Shown here: in pieces, positions 1 through 7,713 of the stretch
Position numbering within the stretch: the stretch's first letter is position 1
Layout: each line of letters opens with the position of its first letter
Assembly: GCA_044867425.1 (NCBI GenBank)
Contig: JBIOUX010000167.1
Coordinates: forward strand, 32,971 to 96,970
Length of the DNA: 64,000 nucleotides
Reading direction: 5' to 3'
Source of the DNA: CAWBJP01 sp044867425
GTDB taxonomy: Bacteria; Actinomycetota; Acidimicrobiia; IMCC26256; BP-133
Notes under the pieces: model-generated
Databases searched by the model: none
What the model saw: the letters and a program-made list of their open reading frames with translations, nothing else
What the model was told of the DNA's origin: nothing
Made by a program: the position numbers and the translations under genes

Positions 1-2
1 GC

Positions 3-689
3 TCGGCGGAGTCGACGCTGGCCGAGCGCATCGCCGGCCGGGTCGACGCCCAGACGAACCCCACCATCGCCTTCCTGGCCCGGGGCATCGAGGGGCTCTA
101 CGTCCGCATCACGGCCAAGGCCGCCAGCGAAGCCGAGGCCCGCAAGCTGATCGAGGCGGAGGAAGCGGAGCTGCGGGCCGTCCTGGGCGACCTGGTCTTC
201 GGGGTTGACGAGGAGACCATGGAGGCCGTCGTGCTTGGCCTGCTCCGGGAACGGGGCTGGACCCTGGCCGTGGCCGAGTCCGTCACCGGCGGGCTGGTCA
301 GCGCCCGCCTGGTCGACGCCCCCGGCGCCAGCGACACCTTCCGCGGCGGGCTGGTGACCTACGCCACCGACGTCAAGCGCCCGGTGCTGGGGGTGACCGC
401 GGAGAAGGTGGTGAGCGGGGAGTGCGCCATCCAGATGGCCGAGGGGATCCGCCGCGTGATGGGCGCCGACGTCGGCCTGGGCGTGACCGGCGTGGCCGGG
501 CCCACCGAGCAGGACGGGGAGCCGGTGGGCACGGTGTGGTTCGGGGTGGCGCTTCCCGGCATGGCGCCCGAGGCCGTCCGGGGCCGGTTGCCCGGCGACC
601 GGGAGCGGGTCCGGCAGTTCTCCACCATCTCGCTGCTCAATCTGCTGCGCCTCCGGCTCCTGGCCCGGGAGGGCAGCGGACTCCTCTGA
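3..689 (+). CDS. cinA: CinA family protein (5' partial)
   Basis: Only the C-terminal part of a CinA-type protein is present; the 5' end lies before the window. The frame open from base 3 reads NPTIAFLARGIEGLYVRITA and then the C-terminal amidohydrolase domain (AVAESVTGGLVSARL, GGLVTYATDVK, GVTGVAGP). In the family this domain deamidates nicotinamide mononucleotide, and the N-terminal MoCF-like domain has pyrophosphatase activity. A GTG/ATG start inside the window (ATG 219) would cut the protein mid-domain, so the reading is taken as continuous from the edge. cinA lies close upstream of recA in many Actinobacteria, as here, with thpR and an amidase between them. Confidence 0.9.
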   Translation, partial: SAESTLAERIAGRVDAQTNPTIAFLARGIEGLYVRITAKAASEAEARKLIEAEEAELRAVLGDLVFGVDEETMEAVVLGLLRERGWTLAVAESVTGGLVSARLVDAPGASDTFRGGLVTYATDVKRPVLGVTAEKVVSGECAIQMAEGIRRVMGADVGLGVTGVAGPTEQDGEPVGTVWFGVALPGMAPEAVRGRLPGDRERVRQFSTISLLNLLRLRLLAREGSGLL

Positions 690-746
690 TGGCTCTTCGC
701 CTGGCGGCTCATCGCGATGCGGCCGGGGACCCCAGCCCCGGCCGCC
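689..746 (+). repeat. 58-bp interspersed repeat, copy 1 (upstream of thpR)
   Basis: First of three copies; the others are at 12996 and 17145. It starts at the last base of the cinA stop codon and ends 22 bases before the thpR GTG. The left half (ATGGCTCTTCGCCTGG...) is almost invariant. The right half is a hairpin, GCGGCCGGGG-loop-CCCCGGCCGC. In copy 2 the same stem reads GCGGCTGGGG/CCCCAGCCGC, a compensatory C:G to T:A pair change. The role is unknown. Confidence 0.8.
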
Positions 747-768
747 CGGTCCAGCGGCCGCACCGGCT

Positions 769-1410
769 GTGACCAGGCGGCCCGGCCGGCCGGCCTACCG
801 GCCCGGGGCGCCCAGCCGGGCGCGCTCCGCCTCAGAGCGGAGGGGGCCGCCGCCCGAGGTGGGCCGGGCCTTCGTGGCCGTCCGGCCGCCCGACGCGGTC
901 CTGGAGGCGATCGAGGCGACGCTCGCCCCCGCCCGGAAGGCGATGGTCGGGCCCCGCTGGGCGGGCCGGGACCAGTGGCACGTGACCCTGCAGTTCCTCG
1001 GCCCGGTGGCCACCCTGGCGCCGGTGGTCGAGGGGTTGGGAGCGGCCGTGGCCAGCCTTGCACCCTTCAGGTTCCAGCTGGGTGGATCGGGCGCCTTCCC
1101 CAACCCGCGGCGGGCCCGGGTCGTCTGGATCGGATCCGAGGAAGGCGCGGGCCCGATGGCCGGCCTGGCCGGCGCCGTGACTGGTGTGCTGGCCCCGCTG
1201 GGCTATGAGGCCGAGACCCGTCCCTTCCGCTCCCACCTCACCGTGGCCCGCCTGCGGGACCCGGGCGACGTCACGCCCGTCCTGGCCACCCTGGGGGACG
1301 GCGTCGTCGGGGAGGCGTGGACCGTCGAGGAGATCGTGCTCTACCAGAGCCGCCTGTCGCCGTCGGGCTCGCAGTACAGCGTGCTGGCCCGGTTCCCCCT
1401 CGGCATCTGA
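769..1410 (+). CDS. thpR: RNA 2',3'-cyclic phosphodiesterase
   Basis: This is a 213-residue 2H phosphoesterase. The two HxT(x) motifs of the family are visible: H71-V-T73 in WHVTLQFLG and H156-L-T158 in FRSHLTVARL, about 85 residues apart as expected. The family opens 2',3'-cyclic phosphates on RNA ends to 2'-phosphates and can act as an RNA ligase in vitro. The first ~30 residues, rich in Arg and Pro, are not part of the fold. The GTG at 769 is the upstream choice; the true start could be nearer VGRAFVAVRPP. The gene follows cinA and a 58-bp repeat copy. Confidence 0.85.
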   Translation: MTRRPGRPAYRPGAPSRARSASERRGPPPEVGRAFVAVRPPDAVLEAIEATLAPARKAMVGPRWAGRDQWHVTLQFLGPVATLAPVVEGLGAAVASLAPFRFQLGGSGAFPNPRRARVVWIGSEEGAGPMAGLAGAVTGVLAPLGYEAETRPFRSHLTVARLRDPGDVTPVLATLGDGVVGEAWTVEEIVLYQSRLSPSGSQYSVLARFPLGI

Positions 1411-1481
1411 ACGGGCACCGGAGCAGTTGCCGTCCCGACAGCTGGTGCTTACCGTTTGCCTCGAGGGAGAGGGGGTGGCGG

Positions 1482-3049
1482 ATGGGCGACATGCGGCTCA
1501 CTCGTCGTCAGGTGCTGGGGGCGGGAGCGGCGGCGCCGCTCTCCTTGATGCTGGCCCGGATGGGACTGGACGGGGCCGTGGCGCGGGCGTCAGCGGCCAG
1601 CGCCGCCAATCCCGCCGACCTGAGTCTGGTCGAGCTGCTGCCCCGGCTTGAACGCAGGGAGCTCTCGGCCCGGGAGCTGGTGGAGGCCTGCATCGCCCGG
1701 GTTGAGCGTCTCGACCCCACCATCAAGGCCTTCGAGCGACCGACCTTCGATCTGGCCCGGGCCGGAGCGGCGGCGGCCGATGAGGCGCGCGCCGCCGGCC
1801 GGCCGGTGGGGCCACTGGCGGGCGTGCCCATCGGCCTGAAGGACACGTACTACACCAAGGGCATCCCCACCACGGCCAGCTCCCGGGTGCTGGAGGATTT
1901 CGTCCCCGAGTTCGACGCCACGGTGTGGGCCCGGCTGCAGCAGGCGGGCATGGTGCTGCTCGGCAAGCTGAGCAGCACGGAGTTCGCCTACGGCACCAAC
2001 AGCCCGCCGACGGTGAACCCCTGGGACACCGACCTGAGTCCGGGCGGCAGCTCGGGCGGGTCGGGGGCGGCGCTGGCGGCCCGGATGCTGCCCGCCGCCC
2101 TGGGCGGGGACACGGGCGCCTCCATCCGGGTCCCGGCGGCCTGCTGCGGGGTTTCGGGAGTCAAGCCGACCTACGGCCGATGCTCCCGCCACGGGGGGAT
2201 CGTCCTCGCCTGGTCGTTGGACACCGTCGGGCCCATGACCCGGCGGATGGCCGACTCGGCCGTGCTGCTCTCGATCATGGCCGGCGCCGACCCGGCCGAT
2301 CCGACCGCCCTGACCGCCCCCGTGCCTGCGTATCCGACTGTGGCGCCGCCCGACCTGGCCGGCGTCCGGGTCGGCATCCCCGACCGGTTCTTCTGGGAGG
2401 ACGTCGACGCCGACATCGCCCGGGTCTGCCACGAGGGGGTGGCCCGGCTGGTGGAGATGGGCGCCGAGGTGGTCGATTTCCCGGTGCCGGCGTCGACCGA
2501 CGCCGTCCTCGGCCGGGGGCCACAGCCCTACGGAGCGGCCACGCTCTATGACGGTGGAGGCTGAGCGTGTACGAGACCGTCGTGGTGGCCGAGGCGACCA
2601 GCTACCACCGCCGCCTGGCCGAGGAGCGGGGCCACCTCTATTCCCCCGAGGTGCTGGCGAACATCAAGTTCGGGGAGACGGTCTCGGCCCCGGACTACAT
2701 CGACGGTCAGCGGTTGCGCTCGACGTGGACGAGGGAGTGCACCGAGGCGTTCGCCGCCCACCGGCTCGATGTGGTGGCCAACCCGGTGGTGCCGGCTCCG
2801 TCCACACGCCAGACGCCGTCGCAGAGCTTCATCTTCGGGCCCTCCTTCAACCTCACCAAGCCCTGGAACCTGAACGGGTTCCCTGCCCTGTCCGTACCGG
2901 TGGGACTCGACGGCCGGGGCCTCCCCGTCGGGCTACAGCTCGCGGCCCTGCCGCTCGAGGAGGCCCGGCTCCTGTCGATCGCCATCGCCCTCGACGAGGA
3001 GGTCGGCTTCTTCAACCAGAAGCCCCCGATCCTGGAGGGAGTCGAATGA
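1482..3049 (+). pseudogene. Tat-exported amidase, reading frame disrupted
   Basis: Amidase-signature enzyme split between two frames. The first part (1482-2564) begins MGDMRLTRRQVLGAGAAA, a twin-arginine signal, behind a GAGGGAGAGGGGG ribosome site. It carries the whole Ser-cisSer-Lys triad: Lys in IGLKDTYYTKG, cis-Ser in PGGSSGGSG and the nucleophile in DTGASIRVPA. It stops at 2562-2564. The C-terminal third resumes in another frame at GTG 2567 (VYETVVVAEATSYHRR...NLTKPWNLNGFPALSVPVG). The ~20 residues before the stop (RGPQPYGAATLYDGGG) do not look like the family, so there may be a small insertion plus frameshift, or a base-call error in the nearby GGGGG run. The substrate cannot be told. 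Confidence 0.7.
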
Positions 3050-3252
3050 GTCCGCAGACTCCGGCCCAGCCTGCGTCGCCGGGATCGTCGTCGGGGCCGG
3101 GGGACCGGCCCGGCATCCCCCTCGAGACCGAGCCGTTCGTGTTCTTCCATCCCCTCGTCGCCGGGCACGCGACGCCCGGGCCGGTGCAGCCGGCGCCGGG
3201 CCTTCCCCTGCTGGAAGAGGAGCCTTCGGCCTGGCCTGAGCTTCCCGGCTGA
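3046..3252 (+). CDS. small proline-rich hypothetical protein
   Basis: A 68-residue protein whose ATG overlaps the amidase stop (ATGA at 3046-3049), suggesting translational coupling. It starts MSPQTPAQPASPGSSSG and contains a more ordered middle (ETEPFVFFHPLVAGH) between proline/glycine-rich ends. There is no signal peptide, transmembrane segment or recognised domain. It could be an accessory or chaperone of the amidase, or noise; the overlap geometry is the main support. Confidence 0.45.
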   Translation: MSPQTPAQPASPGSSSGPGDRPGIPLETEPFVFFHPLVAGHATPGPVQPAPGLPLLEEEPSAWPELPG

Positions 3253-3329
3253 GACGGCCCGGCTGAGGACGGCCGTCGCGGGCGCCGGCGGCCGAGGGCG
3301 GATCCCGGAGGGTTGAAACGCGGCATTCC

Positions 3330-3358
3330 TTGTGCCGAACAGCTGTTCGTTCTAGGAT
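3330..3358 (+). promoter_or_regulatory. recA promoter with embedded SOS (LexA) box
   Basis: A perfect 14-base palindrome, CGAACAGCTGTTCG (3336-3349), fits the Gram-positive LexA consensus CGAACRNRYGTTCG. It sits immediately after a weak -35 (TTGTGC, 3330-3335) and inside the 17-base spacer before a TAGGAT -10 (3353-3358). LexA bound here would block RNA polymerase. The lexA promoter at 17063-17091 has the same arrangement. Confidence 0.8.
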
Positions 3359-3466
3359 TTCTTCCAACGGTGGAATTCCACGGGTGTAAATTGTCACACC
3401 CCGTCGGTACGCTGCCCCGGACGAGCTTCCCCCGCTGAATGATCGCCAAGTCCAGGAGGATGCGCA

Positions 3467-5578
3467 GTGGAGCGTGACAAGGCCCTCGAGATGGCTCTGG
3501 GTCAGATCGAGAAGCAGTTCGGCAAAGGTTCGATCATGAGGATGGGCGAGAACGCCCACATGCGGGTGGAGACGATCTCGACGGGAGCCCTCTCACTCGA
3601 TGTGGCCCTCGGGGTGGGAGGGCTCCCGCGGGGCCGGATCGTGGAGATCTACGGTCCGGAGTCCTCGGGCAAGTCCACGCTGGCCATGCACGTGGTGGCC
3701 GAGGCGCAGCGCAACGGCGGGGCCTGCGCCTACATCGACGCCGAGCACGCCATGGACCCGGTCTACGCCAAGGCCATCGGCGTCGACATCGACGAGCTGC
3801 TCATCTCCCAGCCCGACACCGGGGAGCAGGCCCTCGAGATCGCCGACATGCTCATCCGCTCCGGCAGCCTCGACGTGATCGTCATCGACTCGGTGGCGGC
3901 CCTCGTACCCCGGGCCGAGATCGAGGGCGAGATGGGCGACACCCACGTCGGCCTCCAGGCCCGGCTGATGAGCCAGGCGCTGCGGAAGCTGACCGCCAAC
4001 CTCAACAAGTCCGACACCATCGCCATCTTCATCAACCAGCTCCGGGAAAAGATCGGGGTCATGTTTGGATGCATGTCATACGGCACCAGAGTGACGCTGG
4101 CCGATGGCACCCAGGAGAAGATCGGCAAGATCGTCAACCAGAAGCTCGCGGTCGAGGTGCTCTCCTACGACCGTGTTCTCGACGCGGTCGTACCCAAGAA
4201 GGTCGTGAACTGGTTCGACAACGGCCGGACGGATCGGTTCCTCAAGTTCACCGTGGCGAAGCCGGGCGGAAACGGCCGGGCCCAGTTCGCATGTACGCCC
4301 AACCATCAGGTCCGCACTCCTGGAGGCTGGCGTGAAGCTGCGGAACTGTCCGTTGGTGACCGGGTACTCCAGGCCGTGCCGCACTACCTCTCGGGTTTTC
4401 AATGGGACGTGCTGCTCGGCGGTCTCATGGGTGACGGTGCCCTGTCCCCGACGCGCAGCGGTCACGGCGCCCGCTACCGGTTCGGACACGGCGCCAGGCA
4501 GGTTGAGTACGGGGACTGGAAGGCCTCCCTCTTCGCCAATGTCGGCGTGTCCCGGAGCACCAACAGCAACGGTGCGACCTTTTACGACCTGCGTCCCCTA
4601 CCGGAGTTGGCCGGTCTGAGGGACGCCGTCTATGTCGGGAAGAAGAAGGTGTTCAGCGAGGACTATCTCAAGCTGCTCACACCGCTCTCGCTTGCTATCT
4701 GGTACATGGACGATGGTTGCTTCTCGCTGCGGGCGAAGGGTTTGCAGGAGCGGACACGGGAGGGAAGTGGACGGTCCGAGATCTGCATCGAGGCCATGCA
4801 TCCGGCGACGAGGTCAAGCCTCGTCGCGCACCTTGGCGACACCTGGGATCTTCATCCCACGCTGATCTCCCGCCGAGACAAGGCCGTGCTCGTCTTCCCG
4901 AAGGATGAGACGGCGAAGCTCCATGCTCTCATCGCACCCTTCGTGCATCCGTCGATGGAATACAAGCTCCTTCCGCGCTATCGAGGGCGGTTCAACGTCA
5001 CTCCGACCTTTGCTCGAATGCGGTGCGAACTTGTGCCAATGCCGATCACGGCTGCCGGCCGGAAGCCGCCGACTCGGAGCATGCACCGTTTCGACATCGA
5101 GGTGGAGGGGTCGCACAACTACTTCGTTGACGGAGTGATGGTGCACAACTCACCGGAGACGACGCCTGGCGGCCGGGCGCTCAAGTTCTACTCGTCGGTC
5201 CGGCTCGACATCCGCCGTATCGAGAGCATCAAGGACGGCATGGAGGTCGTCGGAAACAAGACCCGTGTGAAGGTCGTCAAGAACAAGGTAAGTCCTCCTT
5301 TCAAAAGTTGTGAGATGGACATCATGTACGGCAAGGGGATCAGCCGAGAGGGGTCGGTCCTGGACCTTGGCGTCGACCTCGGCATCCTGAAGAAGTCGGG
5401 CGCCTGGTACACCTACGAGGGCGAGCAGCTGGGGCAGGGACGGGAGAAGGCCAAGGAGTTCCTGGCCGAGAGCCCCGAGCTCATGGTCGACATCACCGAG
5501 AAGATCCTGCGGAAAGCGGGTATTGGCGCAGTCGACGAAGAAGTAGCTGAGGAGGCTACTGAGGTGGCCGAGGCATAG
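3467..5578 (+). CDS. recA: Recombinase RecA precursor with intein
   Basis: This is a 703-residue precursor; removing the 360-residue intein (residues 202-561) leaves a normal 343-residue RecA. The host protein shows Walker A GPESSGKST (63-71), the DVIVIDSVAAL Walker B region, the IFINQLREKIGVMFG segment before the intein and SPETTPGGRALKFY after it. RecA drives strand exchange and LexA self-cleavage. Start: GTG 3467 behind AGGAGG (3452-3457). The promoter carries a perfect LexA box. Codons at 5288-5311 (GTA AGT CCT CCT ... AAA AGT TGT) are unlike the rest of the gene and fall at the other known RecA intein site (see findings). A strong hairpin follows the gene. Confidence 0.97.
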   Translation: MERDKALEMALGQIEKQFGKGSIMRMGENAHMRVETISTGALSLDVALGVGGLPRGRIVEIYGPESSGKSTLAMHVVAEAQRNGGACAYIDAEHAMDPVYAKAIGVDIDELLISQPDTGEQALEIADMLIRSGSLDVIVIDSVAALVPRAEIEGEMGDTHVGLQARLMSQALRKLTANLNKSDTIAIFINQLREKIGVMFGCMSYGTRVTLADGTQEKIGKIVNQKLAVEVLSYDRVLDAVVPKKVVNWFDNGRTDRFLKFTVAKPGGNGRAQFACTPNHQVRTPGGWREAAELSVGDRVLQAVPHYLSGFQWDVLLGGLMGDGALSPTRSGHGARYRFGHGARQVEYGDWKASLFANVGVSRSTNSNGATFYDLRPLPELAGLRDAVYVGKKKVFSEDYLKLLTPLSLAIWYMDDGCFSLRAKGLQERTREGSGRSEICIEAMHPATRSSLVAHLGDTWDLHPTLISRRDKAVLVFPKDETAKLHALIAPFVHPSMEYKLLPRYRGRFNVTPTFARMRCELVPMPITAAGRKPPTRSMHRFDIEVEGSHNYFVDGVMVHNSPETTPGGRALKFYSSVRLDIRRIESIKDGMEVVGNKTRVKVVKNKVSPPFKSCEMDIMYGKGISREGSVLDLGVDLGILKKSGAWYTYEGEQLGQGREKAKEFLAESPELMVDITEKILRKAGIGAVDEEVAEEATEVAEA
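4070..5149 (+). other. RecA intein (LAGLIDADG type)
   Basis: A 360-residue intein starting Cys (CMSYGTRVTLADG) and ending VDGVMVHN, followed by Ser+1 of the C-extein; junction IGVMFG/SPETTPGG. Block B is visible as CTPNHQVRTPGGW, and the endonuclease motifs are VLLGGLMGDGALS and LAIWYMDDGCFS. From memory of the family, site and sequence resemble the Mycobacterium leprae RecA intein (VTLADGSTEKIGKIV, RFDIEVEGNHNYFVDGVMVHN) and not the M. tuberculosis one, which sits further downstream. All splicing residues look intact, so it should splice. By eye it is richer in A/T than the flanking exteins. Confidence 0.95.
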
Positions 5579-5582
5579 ACCT

Positions 5583-5621
5583 GGGCGGCCCCGGGGATCC
5601 CACCCGCCCCCGGGGCCGCCC
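5583..5621 (+). terminator. GC-rich hairpin after recA
   Basis: A perfect 14-bp stem, GGGCGGCCCCGGGG (5583-5596) pairing with CCCCGGGGCCGCCC (5608-5621), with an 11-base loop, begins 4 bases after the recA stop. No T-tract follows, as is common for terminators in high-GC actinobacteria. Confidence 0.75.
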
Positions 5622-5774
5622 ATTCACACTCCGCGGGGACTCTCCAACCACGGGCACCAGGGAACCGGGTCGGCCGGCGTCGTGGAACGGTGGTTTGCAC
5701 GTTTTTCTTCCGTGACGCGTGGAAAAGACTGTTAAGGCCCGGTAAATGCTGGTCCCCGCGGTCAACGAGTGCGT

Positions 5775-5790
5775 GTTACCATTCGGTAAC
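5775..5790. promoter_or_regulatory. Palindrome in recA-spoVS intergenic region
   Basis: GTTACC-ATTC-GGTAAC, a perfect 6-4-6 inverted repeat in the ~300-base gene-free stretch 5622-5928. It lies about 55 bases upstream of the candidate spoVS promoter, a position that would suit an operator. The binding factor is unknown. Apart from this, the promoter and the recA hairpin, nothing else is evident in the stretch. Confidence 0.35.
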
Positions 5791-5842
5791 TCTCCTAGTA
5801 TTGATGTGGCTCGGAGGGCCCTCGAAGGTTGACGGAGAGGGG

Positions 5843-5870
5843 TTGACGGGTGACGGACGGAGAGTAAGGT
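5843..5870 (+). promoter_or_regulatory. Candidate spoVS promoter
   Basis: TTGACG (5843-5848), 16-base spacer, TAAGGT (5865-5870): a good match to actinobacterial primary-sigma promoters. It gives a leader of about 50 bases ending in the AGGAAGGG ribosome site before the spoVS ATG at 5929. Confidence 0.55.
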
Positions 5871-5928
5871 TTGGTCGAAGAGCTGGGCGGAAGGCCCTGC
5901 TCTGCTCCCCATAGGAAGGGCTCGGCCC

Positions 5929-6258
5929 ATGGATGTCCTGAAGGTGTCCTCCAGGTCCAACCCCAATTCGGTGGCTGGTGCACTGGCGGGGGTAGTCCGT
6001 CAGATGGGCAGTGTGGAGGTACAGGTGATCGGGGCCGGCGCCCTGAACCAGGCGATCAAAGCCATTGCCATCGCCCGGGGATATGTGGCGCCGTCGGGAA
6101 TCGATTTGGTGTGCATCCCGACCTTCGCTGACGTTGAGATCGCAGGCGAGGGTCGCACCGCCATCCGCCTCTCGGTGGAGAACCGCAGCCGGGTTCCCGT
6201 CCAGGTCCAGTCGCCGGGGGCAACGGTCCCCGTCGACATGTCCCGCTTGTCAGTCTGA
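5929..6258 (+). CDS. spoVS: Stage V sporulation protein S (SpoVS)
   Basis: Residues 1-87 match the Alba-like SpoVS fold almost word for word (MDVLKVSSRSNPNSVAGALA, GAGALNQAIKAIAIARGYVA, CIPTFADVEIAGEGRTAIRL). In Bacillus the protein affects coat assembly and septation; in other phyla its role is unclear, probably nucleic-acid binding. This copy is 109 residues, about 23 longer than the Bacillus protein, with a tail (SRVPVQVQSPGATVPVDMSR). It has its own promoter and ribosome site and is followed by two hairpins, so it is probably monocistronic. No other sporulation gene is in the window. Confidence 0.92.
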   Translation: MDVLKVSSRSNPNSVAGALAGVVRQMGSVEVQVIGAGALNQAIKAIAIARGYVAPSGIDLVCIPTFADVEIAGEGRTAIRLSVENRSRVPVQVQSPGATVPVDMSRLSV

Positions 6259-6262
6259 GCCC

Positions 6263-6315
6263 GCCGGCCCCCGGGCCGGCCGAGGTTCGCGGCGACGCGC
6301 CCTCCGGGGCGCGTC
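6263..6315 (+). terminator. Tandem hairpins between spoVS and miaB
   Basis: Two stems: GCCGGCC-CCCG-GGCCGGC (6263-6280) and GACGCGCCC-TCCG-GGGCGCGTC (6294-6315). Both are strong and start just after the spoVS stop. A terminator role is inferred. Confidence 0.6.
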
Positions 6316-6363
6316 TGCGCGTCCGGAGGCAAGCACCCGCCGGTGACTCCCTACACTGAGGCC

Positions 6364-7713
6364 GTGGCCCGGCGCTTCTACATCCGCACCTTCGGGTGCC
6401 AGATGAACGAGCATGACTCGCAGCGTCTGGCCGGGCTGCTCGCCGCCGAGGGCCTCGAGGAGGCGGCCACGCCCGAGGATGCCGACGTGGTGGTGCTCAA
6501 CACCTGCTGCGTGCGGGAGAACGCCGACAACAAGCTCTACGGCCATCTGGGGCACCTCAAGTCGCTCAAGGCGGCGAACCCCGACCTGCAGATCGCCGTG
6601 GGCGGCTGCCTGGCCCAGAAGGACCGGGAGCTCATCCAGGCCAGGGCCGGGCACGTCGACGTCGTCTTCGGAACCCACAACCTCAGCCACGCGCCGGCGC
6701 TGCTCGACCGGGCCCGGCTCGAGGGCCCGGTGATGGAGATCCTCGAGGAGTCGGAGGCTTTCCCCTCCGCCCTGCCCGCCCGCCGGGACGTGGCCCACTC
6801 CGCCTGGGTGACCATCCAGATCGGCTGCGACAACACCTGTGCCTTCTGCATCGTCCCCGCGGTGCGGGGCAAGGAGCAGAGCCGGCGCCTGGGCGACGTC
6901 GTGCGCGAGGTCGAAGAGCTGGCCGCCGACGGCGTGTCGGAGATCACGCTGCTCGGCCAGAACGTCAACTCCTATGGCCGGGACCTCGGCGCCGGCCAGT
7001 ACCGGCCCCGCTTCGCCGACCTGCTCCGGGCCGTCGACGCCGTCCCCGGGATCCGCCGGGTGCGCTTCACCTCGCCCCACCCCAAGGATCTGCGCCCCGA
7101 GACGATCGCCGCCATGGCCGAGTGCGAGGCGGTGTGCGAGCACCTCCACCTCCCCCTCCAGGCCGGCAGCGACCGCACCCTGGCCCGCATGCACCGGGGC
7201 TACACCGCCGCCCGCTACCTGGACCGCCTGGCCGCGGCCCGGGCCGCCATCCCCGACCTCGCCGTCACCACCGATCTCATCGTCGGCTTCCCGGGCGAGA
7301 CGGACGACGACTTCGCCGCCACCCTGGAGGTGGTGGAGGAAGCCGGCTACGACGCCGCCTACACCTTCGTCTTCTCGGCCCGGCCCGGCACCGAGGCGGC
7401 CGCCTGGACCGACGACTTCGTCCCCGCCGACGTGACCAGGGAACGGATGACGCGCCTCACCGAGGCGGTGGAACGCTCGGCCCTCGCCCGCCACGAAGCG
7501 AGGGTGGGGCGGGTGGAGGAGGTCCTGGTCGAAGGTCCGTCCAAGAAGGACCCCTCCCTCACCACCGGACGCACCCGCCAGAACAAGCTGGTCCACTTCG
7601 CCGCCGACCTGTCCCCCGGAAGCTTCACCAACGTCAGGGTGGAGGGCGCCGCCCCCCACCACCTGCGGGGGTCCCTGGCCACCCGGACGCCCCTGGCCGT
7701 CTCGCCCGCTTGA
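6364..7713 (+). CDS. miaB: tRNA-2-methylthio-N6-dimethylallyladenosine synthase MiaB
   Basis: Radical-SAM methylthiotransferase of 449 residues that adds the 2-methylthio group to i6A37 in tRNAs. The first Fe-S cluster ligands are C12 (RTFGCQMNEHD), C48 and C82 (GGCLAQKD); the radical-SAM triad is C155-x3-C159-x2-C162 (GCDNTCAFCIVP); a C-terminal TRAM domain follows (GRVEEVLVEGPSKKD...RTRQNKLVHF). GTG 6364 is preferred over GTG 6343 because TACACT (6352-6357) lies exactly 6 bases upstream, the leaderless spacing, and because the family begins close to the FYIRTFGCQ motif. First gene of an overlapping miaB-miaA-dapF-hflX unit. Confidence 0.93.
   Translation: MARRFYIRTFGCQMNEHDSQRLAGLLAAEGLEEAATPEDADVVVLNTCCVRENADNKLYGHLGHLKSLKAANPDLQIAVGGCLAQKDRELIQARAGHVDVVFGTHNLSHAPALLDRARLEGPVMEILEESEAFPSALPARRDVAHSAWVTIQIGCDNTCAFCIVPAVRGKEQSRRLGDVVREVEELAADGVSEITLLGQNVNSYGRDLGAGQYRPRFADLLRAVDAVPGIRRVRFTSPHPKDLRPETIAAMAECEAVCEHLHLPLQAGSDRTLARMHRGYTAARYLDRLAAARAAIPDLAVTTDLIVGFPGETDDDFAATLEVVEEAGYDAAYTFVFSARPGTEAAAWTDDFVPADVTRERMTRLTEAVERSALARHEARVGRVEEVLVEGPSKKDPSLTTGRTRQNKLVHFAADLSPGSFTNVRVEGAAPHHLRGSLATRTPLAVSPA

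Noticed and set aside
6250..7662. Long minus-strand open frame opposite miaB (470 codons)
   Set aside because: It is the antisense of a fully recognisable miaB. Its composition (Gly, Val, His, Asp repeats) is what high-GC third-position bias produces on the opposite strand.
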